Assembly: GCA_030263275.1 (NCBI GenBank)
Contig: SZOR01000006.1
Coordinates: forward strand, 1 to 64,000
DNA length: 64,000 nt
Source of the DNA: DSNY01 sp016861185
GTDB taxonomy: Bacteria > Pseudomonadota > Gammaproteobacteria > Burkholderiales > Burkholderiaceae_F
Direction: 5' to 3'
Shown here: positions 45,274-54,920 of the stretch, piece after piece
Layout of the letters: each line of letters begins with the position of its first letter
Numbering within the stretch: the stretch's first letter is position 1
Made by a program: the position numbers and the translations under genes
The notes under the pieces: model-generated
The model's database searches: none
Seen by the model: only the letters and a program-made list of their open reading frames with translations
What the model was told of the DNA's origin: nothing

Positions 45274-45690
45274 CTACTTGCCGCGCAGCCTGCGGATCGC
45301 GGCGAGCTGTGCGGCGAGCGCGGACATCTCGGCCTCGACCTTCGCGATTTCCAGCTCGCTGGTGGCGTTCTTGCGCGCCTCTTCGGCGCGTTTGAGCGCC
45401 TCCTGCGCCTTGGCTTCGTCGAGATCCTTGCCGCGGATGGCCGTGTCGGCGAGCACGGTGACGACGTTCGGCTGGACCTCGAGGATGCCGCCGGCGACGA
45501 AGACCTGCTCTTCTTCGCTCTTGCCCGCCGCCTTGATGCGGACCACGCCGGGCTTGATGCGCGTGATCAGCGGCGCGTGGCGCGGATAGATGCCGAGCTC
45601 GCCCGCTTCGCCGGGCAGCACGACGAATTCCGCTTCGCCCGCGAAGATGTTCTCTTCGGCGCTGACGACGTCGACGTGGATGGTGGCCAT
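45274..45690 (-). CDS. atpC: ATP synthase F1 subunit epsilon
   Basis: This 138-residue epsilon subunit has the N-terminal beta-sandwich (IHVDVVSAEENIFAGEAEFVVLPGEAGELGIYPRHAPL) and a C-terminal helical hairpin from about 88 (DLDEAKAQEALKRAEEARKN). It links the rotor and can inhibit ATP hydrolysis. Last gene of the atp operon, 16 bases after atpD. Confidence 0.96.
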   Translation of the reverse strand: MATIHVDVVSAEENIFAGEAEFVVLPGEAGELGIYPRHAPLITRIKPGVVRIKAAGKSEEEQVFVAGGILEVQPNVVTVLADTAIRGKDLDEAKAQEALKRAEEARKNATSELEIAKVEAEMSALAAQLAAIRRLRGK

Positions 45691-45706
45691 GGGAGTCCTT
45701 CGCCGC

Positions 45707-47131
45707 CTACTGCAGCTTCTTCGCTCGTTCGAACGCCTCGTCGATCGTGCCGACCATGTAGAACGCCTGCTCGGGCAGCGCGTCGCACTCGCCGTCGACG
45801 ATCATCTTGAAACCGCGGATCGTCTCCTTCAGCGGCACGTACTTGCCCGGCGAGCCGGTGAACACCTCGGCGACGTGGAACGGCTGCGACAGGAAACGCT
45901 GGATCTTGCGCGCGCGCGCCACCGCCAGCTTGTCCTCCGGCGACAGCTCGTCCATGCCCAAGATCGCGATGATGTCGCGCAGTTCCTTGTAGCGCTGCAG
46001 TGTCGCCTGCACGCGCCGCGTGGTCGTGTAGTGCTCCTCGCCGATCACGTTCGGGTCGATCTGGCGCGAGGTCGAGTCGAGCGGATCGACCGCCGGGTAG
46101 ATACCGAGCGCAGCGATATCGCGGCTCAGCACGACGGTTGCGTCGAGGTGGCCGAAGGTCGTCGCCGGCGACGGGTCGGTCAGGTCGTCCGCCGGAACGT
46201 AGACCGCCTGGATCGAGGTGATCGAACCGGTCTTGGTCGACGTGATGCGCTCCTGCAGCTTGCCCATCTCTTCTGCGAGCGTCGGCTGGTAGCCGACCGC
46301 CGAAGGCATGCGGCCGAGCAGCGCCGACACTTCGGTGCCGGCGAGCGTGTAGCGGTAGATGTTGTCGACGAAGAACAGGATGTCTCGGCCCTCGTCGCGG
46401 AAGCGCTCGGCCATCGTCAGTCCCGTCAGCCCGACGCGCAGGCGGTTGCCCGGCGGCTCGTTCATCTGGCCGAAGACCATCGCGACCTTCGACTTCGACA
46501 GGTCCTCCTGCACGATGACCTTGGCCTCGGACATCTCGTGATAGAAGTCGTTGCCCTCGCGCGTGCGCTCGCCGACGCCGGCGAACACCGACAGACCCGA
46601 GTGCTCCTTGGCGATGTTGTTGATCAGCTCGAGCATGTTGACGGTCTTGCCCACGCCGGCCCCGCCGAACAGTCCGATCTTGCCGCCCTTGGCGAACGGG
46701 CACACGAGGTCGATGACCTTGATGCCGGTTTCGAGCAGCTCGATCGAGGGCGACAGCTCATCGAACTTCGGCGCCGGCTGGTGGATCGGCCGGAACTCGT
46801 TGCTCTGGATCGGGCCGCGCTCGTCGATCGGGCGGCCGAGCACGTCCATCACGCGGCCGAGCACGCCGGGGCCGACCGGCACCTTGATGTTGTCGCCGGT
46901 GTTGCGCACCTTCATGCCGCGCTTGAGCCCGTCGGAGGAGCCGAGCGCGATCGTTCGCACGACGCCGTCGCCGAGCTGCTGCTGCACCTCGAAGGTCAGC
47001 CCCTGCTCGACGAGCTTGTTGCCCGGGTCGACCTCGAGCACCAGCGCGTCGTACACCTTCGGCATCTGCTCGCGCGGGAACTCGACGTCCACGACCGCGC
47101 CGATGCACTGAACAATGGTTCCGGTTGACAT
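45707..47131 (-). CDS. atpD: ATP synthase F1 subunit beta
   Basis: This 474-residue catalytic subunit has the P-loop GGAGVGKTVNMLELINNIA near 155, GERTREGNDFYHEM, the catalytic-site stretch VFGQMNEPPGNRLRV, and FVDNIYRYTLAGTEVSALLGRMPSAVGYQPTL. The length is typical. The gap to atpG upstream is 220 bases, unusually long for this operon, because repeat DNA and an atpG-tail copy lie there. Confidence 0.97.
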   Translation of the reverse strand: MSTGTIVQCIGAVVDVEFPREQMPKVYDALVLEVDPGNKLVEQGLTFEVQQQLGDGVVRTIALGSSDGLKRGMKVRNTGDNIKVPVGPGVLGRVMDVLGRPIDERGPIQSNEFRPIHQPAPKFDELSPSIELLETGIKVIDLVCPFAKGGKIGLFGGAGVGKTVNMLELINNIAKEHSGLSVFAGVGERTREGNDFYHEMSEAKVIVQEDLSKSKVAMVFGQMNEPPGNRLRVGLTGLTMAERFRDEGRDILFFVDNIYRYTLAGTEVSALLGRMPSAVGYQPTLAEEMGKLQERITSTKTGSITSIQAVYVPADDLTDPSPATTFGHLDATVVLSRDIAALGIYPAVDPLDSTSRQIDPNVIGEEHYTTTRRVQATLQRYKELRDIIAILGMDELSPEDKLAVARARKIQRFLSQPFHVAEVFTGSPGKYVPLKETIRGFKMIVDGECDALPEQAFYMVGTIDEAFERAKKLQ

Positions 47132-47162
47132 ATTGACCTCGATACTCAGAAAGCTTTGTTCA

Positions 47163-47223
47163 CCACGGAGACACGGAGAACTGCATTCGAGCGATTCTCT
47201 CTGTGCTCTCTGTGTCTCGGTGG
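47163..47223. repeat. CCACGGAGACACGGAGA imperfect inverted repeat inside the atp operon
   Basis: CCACGGAGACACGGAGA at 47163-47179 pairs with 47207-47223 (reverse complement CCACCGAGACACAGAGA), 15 of 17 positions. The 27-base loop holds further GAGA/TCTC words. It looks like a short MITE-type repeat inserted between atpG and atpD, just 32 bases upstream of atpD. Confidence 0.75.
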
Positions 47224-47239
47224 TTCATTCATCCGTTCA

Positions 47240-47339
47240 TTACGCGACCGCGGCGGCGCCGCCGACGATTTGGCTCCGGCCGCTCGCGCCTCTCGCTTAA
47301 CGTTCGCTTCGCTCACGTTAGCCTCGCCGAATCGTCGGG
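47240..47339 (-). repeat. atpG-tail copy with hairpin and inverted tail fragment
   Basis: On the minus strand 47240-47272 reads QIVGGAAAVA and stop (TAA), matching the real AtpG end EIVGGAAAVA (TAG at 47352). Five of thirty bases differ, and within the last nine codons every difference is synonymous. Between the copies lie CGGCCGGAG (complement of 47274-47282), a hairpin with TTAACG at 47297-47302 and CGTTAGCC at 47316-47323, and CCGAATCGTCGGG at 47327-47339, an inverted copy (one base short) of atpG positions 47373-47386. The layout mirrors that downstream of glmS. Confidence 0.8.
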
Positions 47340-47351
47340 TGCAGCATCTCA

Positions 47352-48233
47352 CTACGCGACAGCAGCCGCGCCCCCGACGATTTCGGAGATTTCCTTCGTG
47401 ATGCCGGCCTGGCGCGTCTTGTTGTAGACGAGCTGCAGCTCGTCGATCAGCTTCTTGGCGTTGTCCGAGGCCGCCTTCATCGCGACCATGCGCGCGCTCT
47501 GCTCGCTCGCCATGTTCTCGGCGACCGCCTGGTAGATCAGCGCCTCGACGTAGCGCGTCATCAGCTCGTCGATCACGCGCTGCGCGTCGGGCTCGTACAG
47601 GTAGTCCCACGCGTACGCGCGCTTCTCTTCCTCGCTCTGCGCCAGCCTGTCGGCCGACAGCGGCAGGAGCTGCTCGATGATCGGCTCCTGCTTCATCGTG
47701 TTGATGAAGCGCGAATACGCCAGGTAGACCGCGTCGAGCCTGCCTTCGGCGTACGCGTCGAGCTGCACCTTCATCGGCCCGATCAGCTTCTCCAGATGCG
47801 GCCGGTCGCCGAGCTGCACGACATGCGAAACCACGTTCGCGTTCAGCCGCTGCAGAAAGCCGTAACCTTTGTTGCCGATCGCGGTCGCCTGGAACTTCAC
47901 GCCTTCGGCTTCCCACTGCTTGATGCGCAGCAGAGTGGCGCGCTGGATGTTGGTGTTCAGCCCGCCGCACAGCCCTTTGTCGGTCGAGACGAGGATCAGG
48001 CCGACGTTGCGGATCTCGCCGCGCTTGGCGACGAAGGGGTGCCGGTACTCGGGGTTCGCGGTCGCCAGGTGCGCGACGATGTTGCGGATCTTGTCGCCGT
48101 ACGGACGCGCGTGGCGCATGCGGTCCTGCGCCTTGCGCATCTTGCTCGCTGCGACCATCTCCATCGCCTTCGTGATCTTGCGCGTGTTCTGCACGCTCTT
48201 GATCTTCAGGCGGATCTCTTTGGTGCTCGGCAT
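47352..48233 (-). CDS. atpG: ATP synthase F1 subunit gamma
   Basis: This 293-residue central stalk subunit opens MPSTKEIRLKIKSVQNTRKITKAMEMVAASKMRKAQ, with VGLILVSTDKGLCGGLNTN, and ends with the rotor helix ARMVAMKAASDNAKKLIDELQLVYNKTRQAGITKEISEIVGGAAAVA. It converts proton flow into rotation in F1. It lies 29 bases after atpA. The tail is partly duplicated downstream. Confidence 0.97.
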   Translation of the reverse strand: MPSTKEIRLKIKSVQNTRKITKAMEMVAASKMRKAQDRMRHARPYGDKIRNIVAHLATANPEYRHPFVAKRGEIRNVGLILVSTDKGLCGGLNTNIQRATLLRIKQWEAEGVKFQATAIGNKGYGFLQRLNANVVSHVVQLGDRPHLEKLIGPMKVQLDAYAEGRLDAVYLAYSRFINTMKQEPIIEQLLPLSADRLAQSEEEKRAYAWDYLYEPDAQRVIDELMTRYVEALIYQAVAENMASEQSARMVAMKAASDNAKKLIDELQLVYNKTRQAGITKEISEIVGGAAAVA

Positions 48234-48262
48234 GGACGCTCTCCGTCGGGCGGCTCAACGAA

Positions 48263-49804
48263 TCAGTACGCGCCCGACTTCTTGAACTCCTTGATCGCCT
48301 CGTGCAGCGCGGCCTCGTCTTCCTTCGACAGGTCCTTGGTCGACTCGATGCGGTCGACCAGGGTCGCGTGCTTGCTCTTCAGGTACTCGCGCAGGGCGCG
48401 CTCGACGGCCAGCGCGTTCTTCACGTCGACGTCGTCGAAGTAGCCGTTGTTGACGGCGAAAAGCGTGATCGCCTGCTCCCACACCGCGAGCGGGTGGTAC
48501 TGCGGCTGCTTCATCAGCTCGGTGACCATGCGGCCGCGCTCGAGCTGCTTGCGCGTCGCTTCGTCCAGATCCGACGCGAACTGAGCAAACGCGGCGAGTT
48601 CCCGGTACTGCGCGAGCGCCAGACGCACGCCGCCGCCGAGCTTCTTGATGACCTTGGTCTGCGCGGCACCGCCGACGCGCGACACCGAGATGCCCGCGTT
48701 GATCGCGGGACGGATGCCGGCGTTGAACAGGTCCGTCTCCAGGAAGATCTGGCCGTCGGTGATCGAGATGACGTTGGTCGGCACGAACGCGGTCACGTCG
48801 CCCGCCTGCGTCTCGATGATCGGCAGTGCAGTGAGCGATCCGGTCTTGCCCTTGACTTTGCCCTGCGTGAACTTCTCGACGTACTCCTCGTTCACGCGCG
48901 CGGCGCGCTCCAGCAGGCGCGAGTGCAGGTAGAACACGTCGCCCGGATACGCCTCGCGGCCGGGCGGCCGGCGCAGCAGCAGCGACACCTGGCGATACGC
49001 CCACGCCTGCTTGGTCAGGTCGTCGTAGATGATCAGCGCGTCCTGGCCGCGATCGCGGAAGTACTCGCCCATCGTGCAGCCGGAGTACGGCGCGATGTAC
49101 TGCATCGCCGCCGACTCCGACGCGCTGGCGGCGACCACGATCGTGTACGCCATCGCGCCGGTTTCCTCCAGCTTGCGCACGACGTTGGCGATCGTCGACG
49201 CCTTCTGCCCGATCGCCACGTAGATGCAGATCAGGTCCTTGCCCTTGGAGTTGATGATCGTGTCGACCGCCACCGCCGTCTTGCCGGTCTGGCGGTCGCC
49301 GATGATCAGTTCCCGCTGGCCGCGGCCGATCGGCACCATCGCGTCGATCGACTTCAGACCGGTCTGCACCGGCTGCGACACCGACTTGCGCGCGATCACG
49401 CCGGGGGCGACCTTCTCGATCACGTCGGTGAGCTTCGCGTTGATGGGGCCCCTGCCGTCGATCGGCTGGCCCAGCGAGTTGACGACGCGGCCGATCAGCT
49501 CGGGGCCGACCGGCACTTCGAGAATGCGGCCGGTCGCCTTGACCGTGTCGCCTTCCTTGATGTGTTCGTAACTGCCGAGAATCACCGCGCCGACCGAGTC
49601 GCGCTCGAGGTTCAGCGCCAGGCCGAACGTATTGCCCGGGAACTCCAGCATCTCGCCCTGCATCACGTCCGACAGGCCGTGGACGCGGCAGATGCCGTCG
49701 GTCACCGTGACGACGGTGCCCTGCGTACGGATGTCGGCGGTGGCGCCGAAGTTCTGGATCCGGCTCTTCAGCAGTTCGCTGATTTCAGATGGATTGAGTT
49801 GCAT
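48263..49804 (-). CDS. atpA: ATP synthase F1 subunit alpha
   Basis: This 513-residue regulatory nucleotide-binding subunit begins MQLNPSEISELLKSRIQNF. P-loop GDRQTGKTAVAVDTI is near 170, and RQVSLLLRRPPGREAYPGDVFYLHSRLLERAAR follows. It is 21 bases after atpH, in the standard order. Confidence 0.98.
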   Translation of the reverse strand: MQLNPSEISELLKSRIQNFGATADIRTQGTVVTVTDGICRVHGLSDVMQGEMLEFPGNTFGLALNLERDSVGAVILGSYEHIKEGDTVKATGRILEVPVGPELIGRVVNSLGQPIDGRGPINAKLTDVIEKVAPGVIARKSVSQPVQTGLKSIDAMVPIGRGQRELIIGDRQTGKTAVAVDTIINSKGKDLICIYVAIGQKASTIANVVRKLEETGAMAYTIVVAASASESAAMQYIAPYSGCTMGEYFRDRGQDALIIYDDLTKQAWAYRQVSLLLRRPPGREAYPGDVFYLHSRLLERAARVNEEYVEKFTQGKVKGKTGSLTALPIIETQAGDVTAFVPTNVISITDGQIFLETDLFNAGIRPAINAGISVSRVGGAAQTKVIKKLGGGVRLALAQYRELAAFAQFASDLDEATRKQLERGRMVTELMKQPQYHPLAVWEQAITLFAVNNGYFDDVDVKNALAVERALREYLKSKHATLVDRIESTKDLSKEDEAALHEAIKEFKKSGAY

Positions 49805-49825
49805 GTCCCAACTCCGAGTTCGTAT

Positions 49826-50377
49826 CTAGGCGGCGGTCAGCGCGGCGTGCATCTGCGCCAGCCGCGTCTTCACCGTGGTATCGAGCACGTGGTCGCCGAC
49901 CGTGACGCGCACGCCGCCGATCAGCCCGGCATCGACTTTCACTTCCGGTTTGAGCTTCAGTCCGAACTTGCGCGCGAGCCCCCACAGCAGCTCGTTGACC
50001 TGCTGCTCGCTCAGCGCAAACGCGCTTTCGATCAGGCAGTCGGCCGCGCCTTCGGCCTCGTTCTTCAGCCGGCGGAACTGACGTGCGATCTCCGGCAGCG
50101 CGGCGATGCGGTCGTTGTCGATGACGAGCTTCAGGAAGTTCTCGACCGCCGCCGGCAGGCGCGACTTCACCAGCCCCGCGAGCAGCGCGTAGACCTGCTC
50201 GTTCGTGAGCTTCGGGTCGCGCACCGCTTGCGCGACGTCGGGGTGCCCCGCGACGGCGGCGATCTCGTCGACGACCGCGAGCCACTGATCGAGCGCGCCG
50301 GCGGCGGACTGGTCGGCGCGCGCCGCGGCGAACAGGGCGTCGGCGTACGGGCGGGCGATCGTTGACAGCTCGGCCAT
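49826..50377 (-). CDS. atpH: ATP synthase F1 subunit delta
   Basis: This 183-residue peripheral-stalk subunit has the OSCP-type N-terminus ELSTIARPYADALFAAA and the C-terminal VKVDAGLIGGVRVTVGDHVLDTTVKTRLAQM. It connects the F1 head to the b-subunit stalk. The start lies three bases after the atpF stop. Confidence 0.95.
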   Translation of the reverse strand: MAELSTIARPYADALFAAARADQSAAGALDQWLAVVDEIAAVAGHPDVAQAVRDPKLTNEQVYALLAGLVKSRLPAAVENFLKLVIDNDRIAALPEIARQFRRLKNEAEGAADCLIESAFALSEQQVNELLWGLARKFGLKLKPEVKVDAGLIGGVRVTVGDHVLDTTVKTRLAQMHAALTAA

Positions 50378-50380
50378 GGC

Positions 50381-50851
50381 TTACAGCTGACCCTTGAGCT
50401 GCACGAGCAGATCGGCGTGCACCTGCGCGTTGACCTCGCGCCGCAGGATCTGCTCGGCACCGGCGACGGCGAGCCTGGCGACCTCGTCGCGCAGCGCGGC
50501 CTTGGCGCGCTGCATCTCCTGCTCGGCTTCGGCTTTCGCCGCCGCGATCAGGCGATCACCCTCGATCTTCGCGGCCTGCTTGGCCTCGTCGACGATCGCC
50601 TGCGCGCGCTTCTCCGTTTCGGCGACGATCGCCTGCGCCTTGGCGCGCGCTTCGGCCTCGAGCTGCGCGATCCGCTTCTGCGCCTCGTCCAGGCTCTTGC
50701 TGCCGCGTTCGGCGGCGGCGAGGCCGTCGGCGATCTTCCTGGCGCGCTCGTCCAGCGCGTTGCGCAGCGGCGGCCAGATGTATTTCATCGTGATCAGGAC
50801 CCCGATGAAAAGGACCACCGTCTGCACGAACAGTGTTGCGTTGATGTTCAT
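50381..50851 (-). CDS. atpF: ATP synthase Fo subunit b
   Basis: This 156-residue stator subunit begins with a membrane anchor (NINATLFVQTVVLFIGVLITMKYIWPPL) and continues as a long charged helix (DERARKIADGLAAAERGSKSLDEA through EARAKAQAIVAETEKRAQ). Typical length. Between atpE and atpH. Confidence 0.96.
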   Translation of the reverse strand: MNINATLFVQTVVLFIGVLITMKYIWPPLRNALDERARKIADGLAAAERGSKSLDEAQKRIAQLEAEARAKAQAIVAETEKRAQAIVDEAKQAAKIEGDRLIAAAKAEAEQEMQRAKAALRDEVARLAVAGAEQILRREVNAQVHADLLVQLKGQL

Positions 50852-50928
50852 AGGAAACCCGGAAAACGCCGATCGCGCCTGGCGGCGCGCCGGCAGCTTC
50901 AGTCACTGGTTCGCGACCGTGCGCGCGG

Positions 50929-52086
<1,158 letters not shown>

Positions 52087-52431
52087 TCAGCGCCAGAGAA
52101 AGGCGATCAGATAACTTTTCAGAGCGGCGATGACCGCGACGATCAGCGCCAGCCAAACCACGTCCCGGTAGGCCCAGGCGATCAGCGCGAGCAGCCCGAC
52201 CGTCGAACCCACCTTGACGAACTCGCCTACGAAAAACGCGGCAGCGCTGGTCCCCTGGGGGCGTCGGCTGGCGATCGCCAGCCGCAACGCGAACATCCCG
52301 TTCGGAACGAAACAGGCGGCCCCGCCCAACAACGCCGAAACCGCGGCCGCGCTCCCCCCCAGAGGCCACGCCGCCAGCGAAACGATTGCGGTCGCGAGTA
52401 TCTGCAGGCCGACGATCCGGAACATGCTCAT
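52087..52431 (-). CDS. atpI: ATP synthase subunit I
   Basis: This 114-residue hydrophobic protein with about four helices (LQILATAIVSLAAWPLGG, AAVSALLGGAACFVPNGMFAL, KVGSTVGLLALIAWAYRD, VIAALKSYLIAFLWR) is typical of AtpI, a c-ring assembly helper. It is the first gene of the atp operon, with a good promoter upstream. Confidence 0.9.
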   Translation of the reverse strand: MSMFRIVGLQILATAIVSLAAWPLGGSAAAVSALLGGAACFVPNGMFALRLAIASRRPQGTSAAAFFVGEFVKVGSTVGLLALIAWAYRDVVWLALIVAVIAALKSYLIAFLWR

Positions 52432-52522
52432 TCGCCCCGGACGCCCGACGAGCTCACCGTCGAACGCATGGGTTCCCGCGTCGCTTCGCCCCGCGTCGCT
52501 TCGTTTTCCGTAAAGCCGCGGG

Positions 52523-52552
52523 ATTCTACGGGCGCCGGCAAAGCCCGGTCAA
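52523..52552 (-). promoter_or_regulatory. Sigma70-type promoter of the atp operon
   Basis: On the minus strand TTGACC (complement of 52547-52552) is followed after 18 bases by TAGAAT (complement of 52523-52528). It lies about 90 bases before the atpI start, in the gap after parB. The match to consensus is close for GC-rich DNA. Confidence 0.7.
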
Positions 52553-52586
52553 ATTGCCGGTGCGGCGCATGCCTTGCGGGCGCTGT

Positions 52587-53441
52587 CTATTTCTTCAGGC
52601 GCTCGACGATGCCGTCGAGTTGATCGAGCGAGGAAAAGCGGATCTCGATCCTGCCCTTGCCCTTGGCGTCGGCGTGCAGGCGCACGACCGCGCCGAGCGC
52701 GTCGGCGAGCTCCTCCTCGAGCCGCTCGATGTCGCGGCTGCGCGTCGCCGCTTTCTGGGCCTTGCCCTTGCGCTCGCCCTGCTGCGCGCGCGCGACCAGC
52801 GTTTCGGCCTCGCGCACGCTCAGGCCCTTGACGACGATCTGGTGGCCGAGCTGCACCTGCGTGGCCGCGTCGACCGCGAGCAGTGCGCGCGCATGCCCCA
52901 TGTCGAGCTGGCCGCCCATCAGCATTTCCTGCACCGGCGCGGCGAGATTGAGCAGCCGCAGCAGGTTCGACGTCGCGCTGCGCGAGCGGCCGATCGCCTG
53001 CGCGGCCTGCTCGTGCGTGAAGTCGAACTCGCGGATCAACCGCTGCACGCCTTGCGCCTCCTCGAGCGGGTTCAGATCCTCGCGCTGGATGTTCTCGATC
53101 AGCGCCATCGCCAGCGCGGCTTCGTCGGGCACGTCCTTGACGAGCACCGGCACTTCGTCGAGCCCCGCCATCTGCGCGGCGCGAAAACGGCGTTCGCCGG
53201 CGATGATCTCGTACTGCCCACCGTCGACCGGCCGCACGAGGATCGGCTGCATCACACCCTGCGCCTTGATCGACTCGGCGAGCTCGGCCAGCGCCTCGGC
53301 GTTCATCTTCGTGCGCGGCTGATACCTGCCCGCGCGCAGCTTCGCGACCGGCAGACTGGTCGGCGCGCCCGTCGGCGCGGCGGCGGGTTCGCCGCCCAGC
53401 AGTGCGTCGAGGCCGCGGCCGAGTCCGCGCACTTTTTTCAT
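52587..53441 (-). CDS. parB: Chromosome partitioning protein ParB
   Basis: This 284-residue CTPase/DNA-binding protein loads at parS sites and spreads to organise the origin region. The ATG at 53441 is chosen with GGGGAAG upstream; GTG codons precede it. It begins KKVRGLGRGLDALLGG. The CTP-binding GERRFRAAQMAG and ENIQREDLNPLEEAQ are present, followed by the HTH (FTHEQAAQAIGRSRSATSNLLRLLNL) and a C-terminal dimer domain (IEIRFSSLDQLDGIVERLKK). It is downstream of parA. Two parS sites lie about 4.1 kb upstream. Confidence 0.96.
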   Translation of the reverse strand: MKKVRGLGRGLDALLGGEPAAAPTGAPTSLPVAKLRAGRYQPRTKMNAEALAELAESIKAQGVMQPILVRPVDGGQYEIIAGERRFRAAQMAGLDEVPVLVKDVPDEAALAMALIENIQREDLNPLEEAQGVQRLIREFDFTHEQAAQAIGRSRSATSNLLRLLNLAAPVQEMLMGGQLDMGHARALLAVDAATQVQLGHQIVVKGLSVREAETLVARAQQGERKGKAQKAATRSRDIERLEEELADALGAVVRLHADAKGKGRIEIRFSSLDQLDGIVERLKK

Positions 53442-53463
53442 CACCACGTCTTCCCCGGATCCG

Positions 53464-54234
53464 TCACAGCGTCTTCACGCGTTCGATCATTTCGGCGCCG
53501 AACGAGAGGTAAGCCTGCGCGCCGCGCGAGCTGCGGTCGTAGGCGACGCCGGGCAGGCCGTAGCTCGGCGCCTCGGCCAGTCGCACGTTGCGCGGAATGA
53601 TCGTCTTGAACACCTTGTCGCCGAAGTGCCCCTCAAGCTGATCCGACACCTGCTGCTGCAAAGTCATGCGCGGATCGAACATCACGCGCAGCAGCCCGAT
53701 GATCTTCAGATCGGCGTTCAGGTTCGCGTGCACGCGCTTGATCGTGTTGACCAGATCGGTAAGTCCTTCGAGCGCAAAGTACTCGCACTGCATCGGGATC
53801 ACGACCCCGTGCGCCGCGCACAGCCCATTCAGGGTCAGCAGCGACAACGACGGCGGGCAGTCGATCAGCACGAAATCGTAGTCGGCGTCGACCGGCACGA
53901 GCGCGGTCTTCAGCCGCGTTTCGCGATCGTCGAGGTCGACCAGCTCGACTTCCGCGCCGGCCAGATCGCGATTGGCCCCGAGCACGTCGTAGCCGCCGGC
54001 CTCGGACTTCACGCGCGCCTGCGCGATCGTCGCCAGCCCGAGCAGCACGTGATAGACGGAGCGCGCGAGCGATCGCTTGTCCACGCCGCTGCCCATCGTC
54101 GCGTTGCCCTGCGGGTCGAGGTCGATCAGAAGCACGCGCTGGCCCTGCGCGGCGAGCCCGGCGGCGAGGTTGACGCTGGTCGTCGTCTTGCCGACGCCGC
54201 CTTTCTGGTTGGCGATGCAAAAGATGCGCGCCAC
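53464..54234 (-). CDS. parA: Chromosome partitioning ATPase ParA
   Basis: This 256-residue deviant Walker ATPase of the ParA/Soj type is encoded from GTG at 54234. The P-loop is KGGVGKTTTSVNLAAGLA at about 11-28, with DLDPQGNATMGSGVD and the later DYDVLVIDCPPSLSLLTLN-like box (FVLIDCPPS). It moves ParB-parS complexes using ATP and non-specific DNA binding. It lies 22 bases upstream of parB and follows lysE-rsmG-mnmG on the same strand. Confidence 0.96.
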   Translation of the reverse strand: MARIFCIANQKGGVGKTTTSVNLAAGLAAQGQRVLLIDLDPQGNATMGSGVDKRSLARSVYHVLLGLATIAQARVKSEAGGYDVLGANRDLAGAEVELVDLDDRETRLKTALVPVDADYDFVLIDCPPSLSLLTLNGLCAAHGVVIPMQCEYFALEGLTDLVNTIKRVHANLNADLKIIGLLRVMFDPRMTLQQQVSDQLEGHFGDKVFKTIIPRNVRLAEAPSYGLPGVAYDRSSRGAQAYLSFGAEMIERVKTL

Positions 54235-54311
54235 GGCTCAGCCCGTTGCGAGGGCGCGATCCGCAGCGCGCCGCCGCACATCGCATCGTGCGCGAATAGC
54301 CTGCGGCCTTC

Positions 54312-54920
54312 TCATTGCGCGAGCTTGATGCCGAAGCCGACGAGGAACACGCCCGCCGAGCGCTCGAGCCATTGCGCGGCCTTGCGATGCGCGCGCACGC
54401 GTGCGGCGACCGCGTGGGCGAAAGCGGCGAGCAGCAGGCAGTAGGCGAGCGTCAGCAGCGCGATCGAAACCGCCATCGCCGCGAAGGTCAACGCCCCCCG
54501 ATGCGTCGCCGGGTCGATGAACAGCGGGAAAAACGCCATGTAGAAGACGATCGCCTTCGGGTTCAGCAGCGTGATCAAAAACGCTTGCCTGAAGTAGCGT
54601 TCGGCGCGGATCGCGATCAGCTGCGTGCCGCCCGGCCTGGCCACGGCGAGCCGGATGCCGATCCACACCAGATACGCGGCACCGGCGTACTGCAGCAGCT
54701 TGAACAGCGTCGGGTTCGCCTGCAGCACCGCGGCCACGCCGAGCGCCGCGAGCCACATCAGCACCTGATCGCCGGCAATCAGCCCGAACGTCGCCGCCGC
54801 TCCCGCGCGAAAGCCGCCCTGGCCGGTGGAGGTCAGCAGCGCGAAAGTGCCCGGCCCCGGCAGCATCAGGAAGACGAGCACCGCAGCGACGAAGGCCCAG
54901 TAGTCGGCAATGCCCAACAT
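54312..54920 (-). CDS. LysE/RhtB-family amino acid exporter
   Basis: This 202-residue membrane protein has about six helices. Family signatures are LVFLMLPGPGTFALLTSTGQGGFRAG near the N-terminus and FLITLLNPKAIVFYMAFFPLFID in the middle. It exports amino acids or homoserine-type compounds; the substrate is unknown. The start ATG overlaps the rsmG stop as TGATG, an unusual insertion between rsmG and parA. Confidence 0.9.
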   Translation of the reverse strand: MLGIADYWAFVAAVLVFLMLPGPGTFALLTSTGQGGFRAGAAATFGLIAGDQVLMWLAALGVAAVLQANPTLFKLLQYAGAAYLVWIGIRLAVARPGGTQLIAIRAERYFRQAFLITLLNPKAIVFYMAFFPLFIDPATHRGALTFAAMAVSIALLTLAYCLLLAAFAHAVAARVRAHRKAAQWLERSAGVFLVGFGIKLAQ

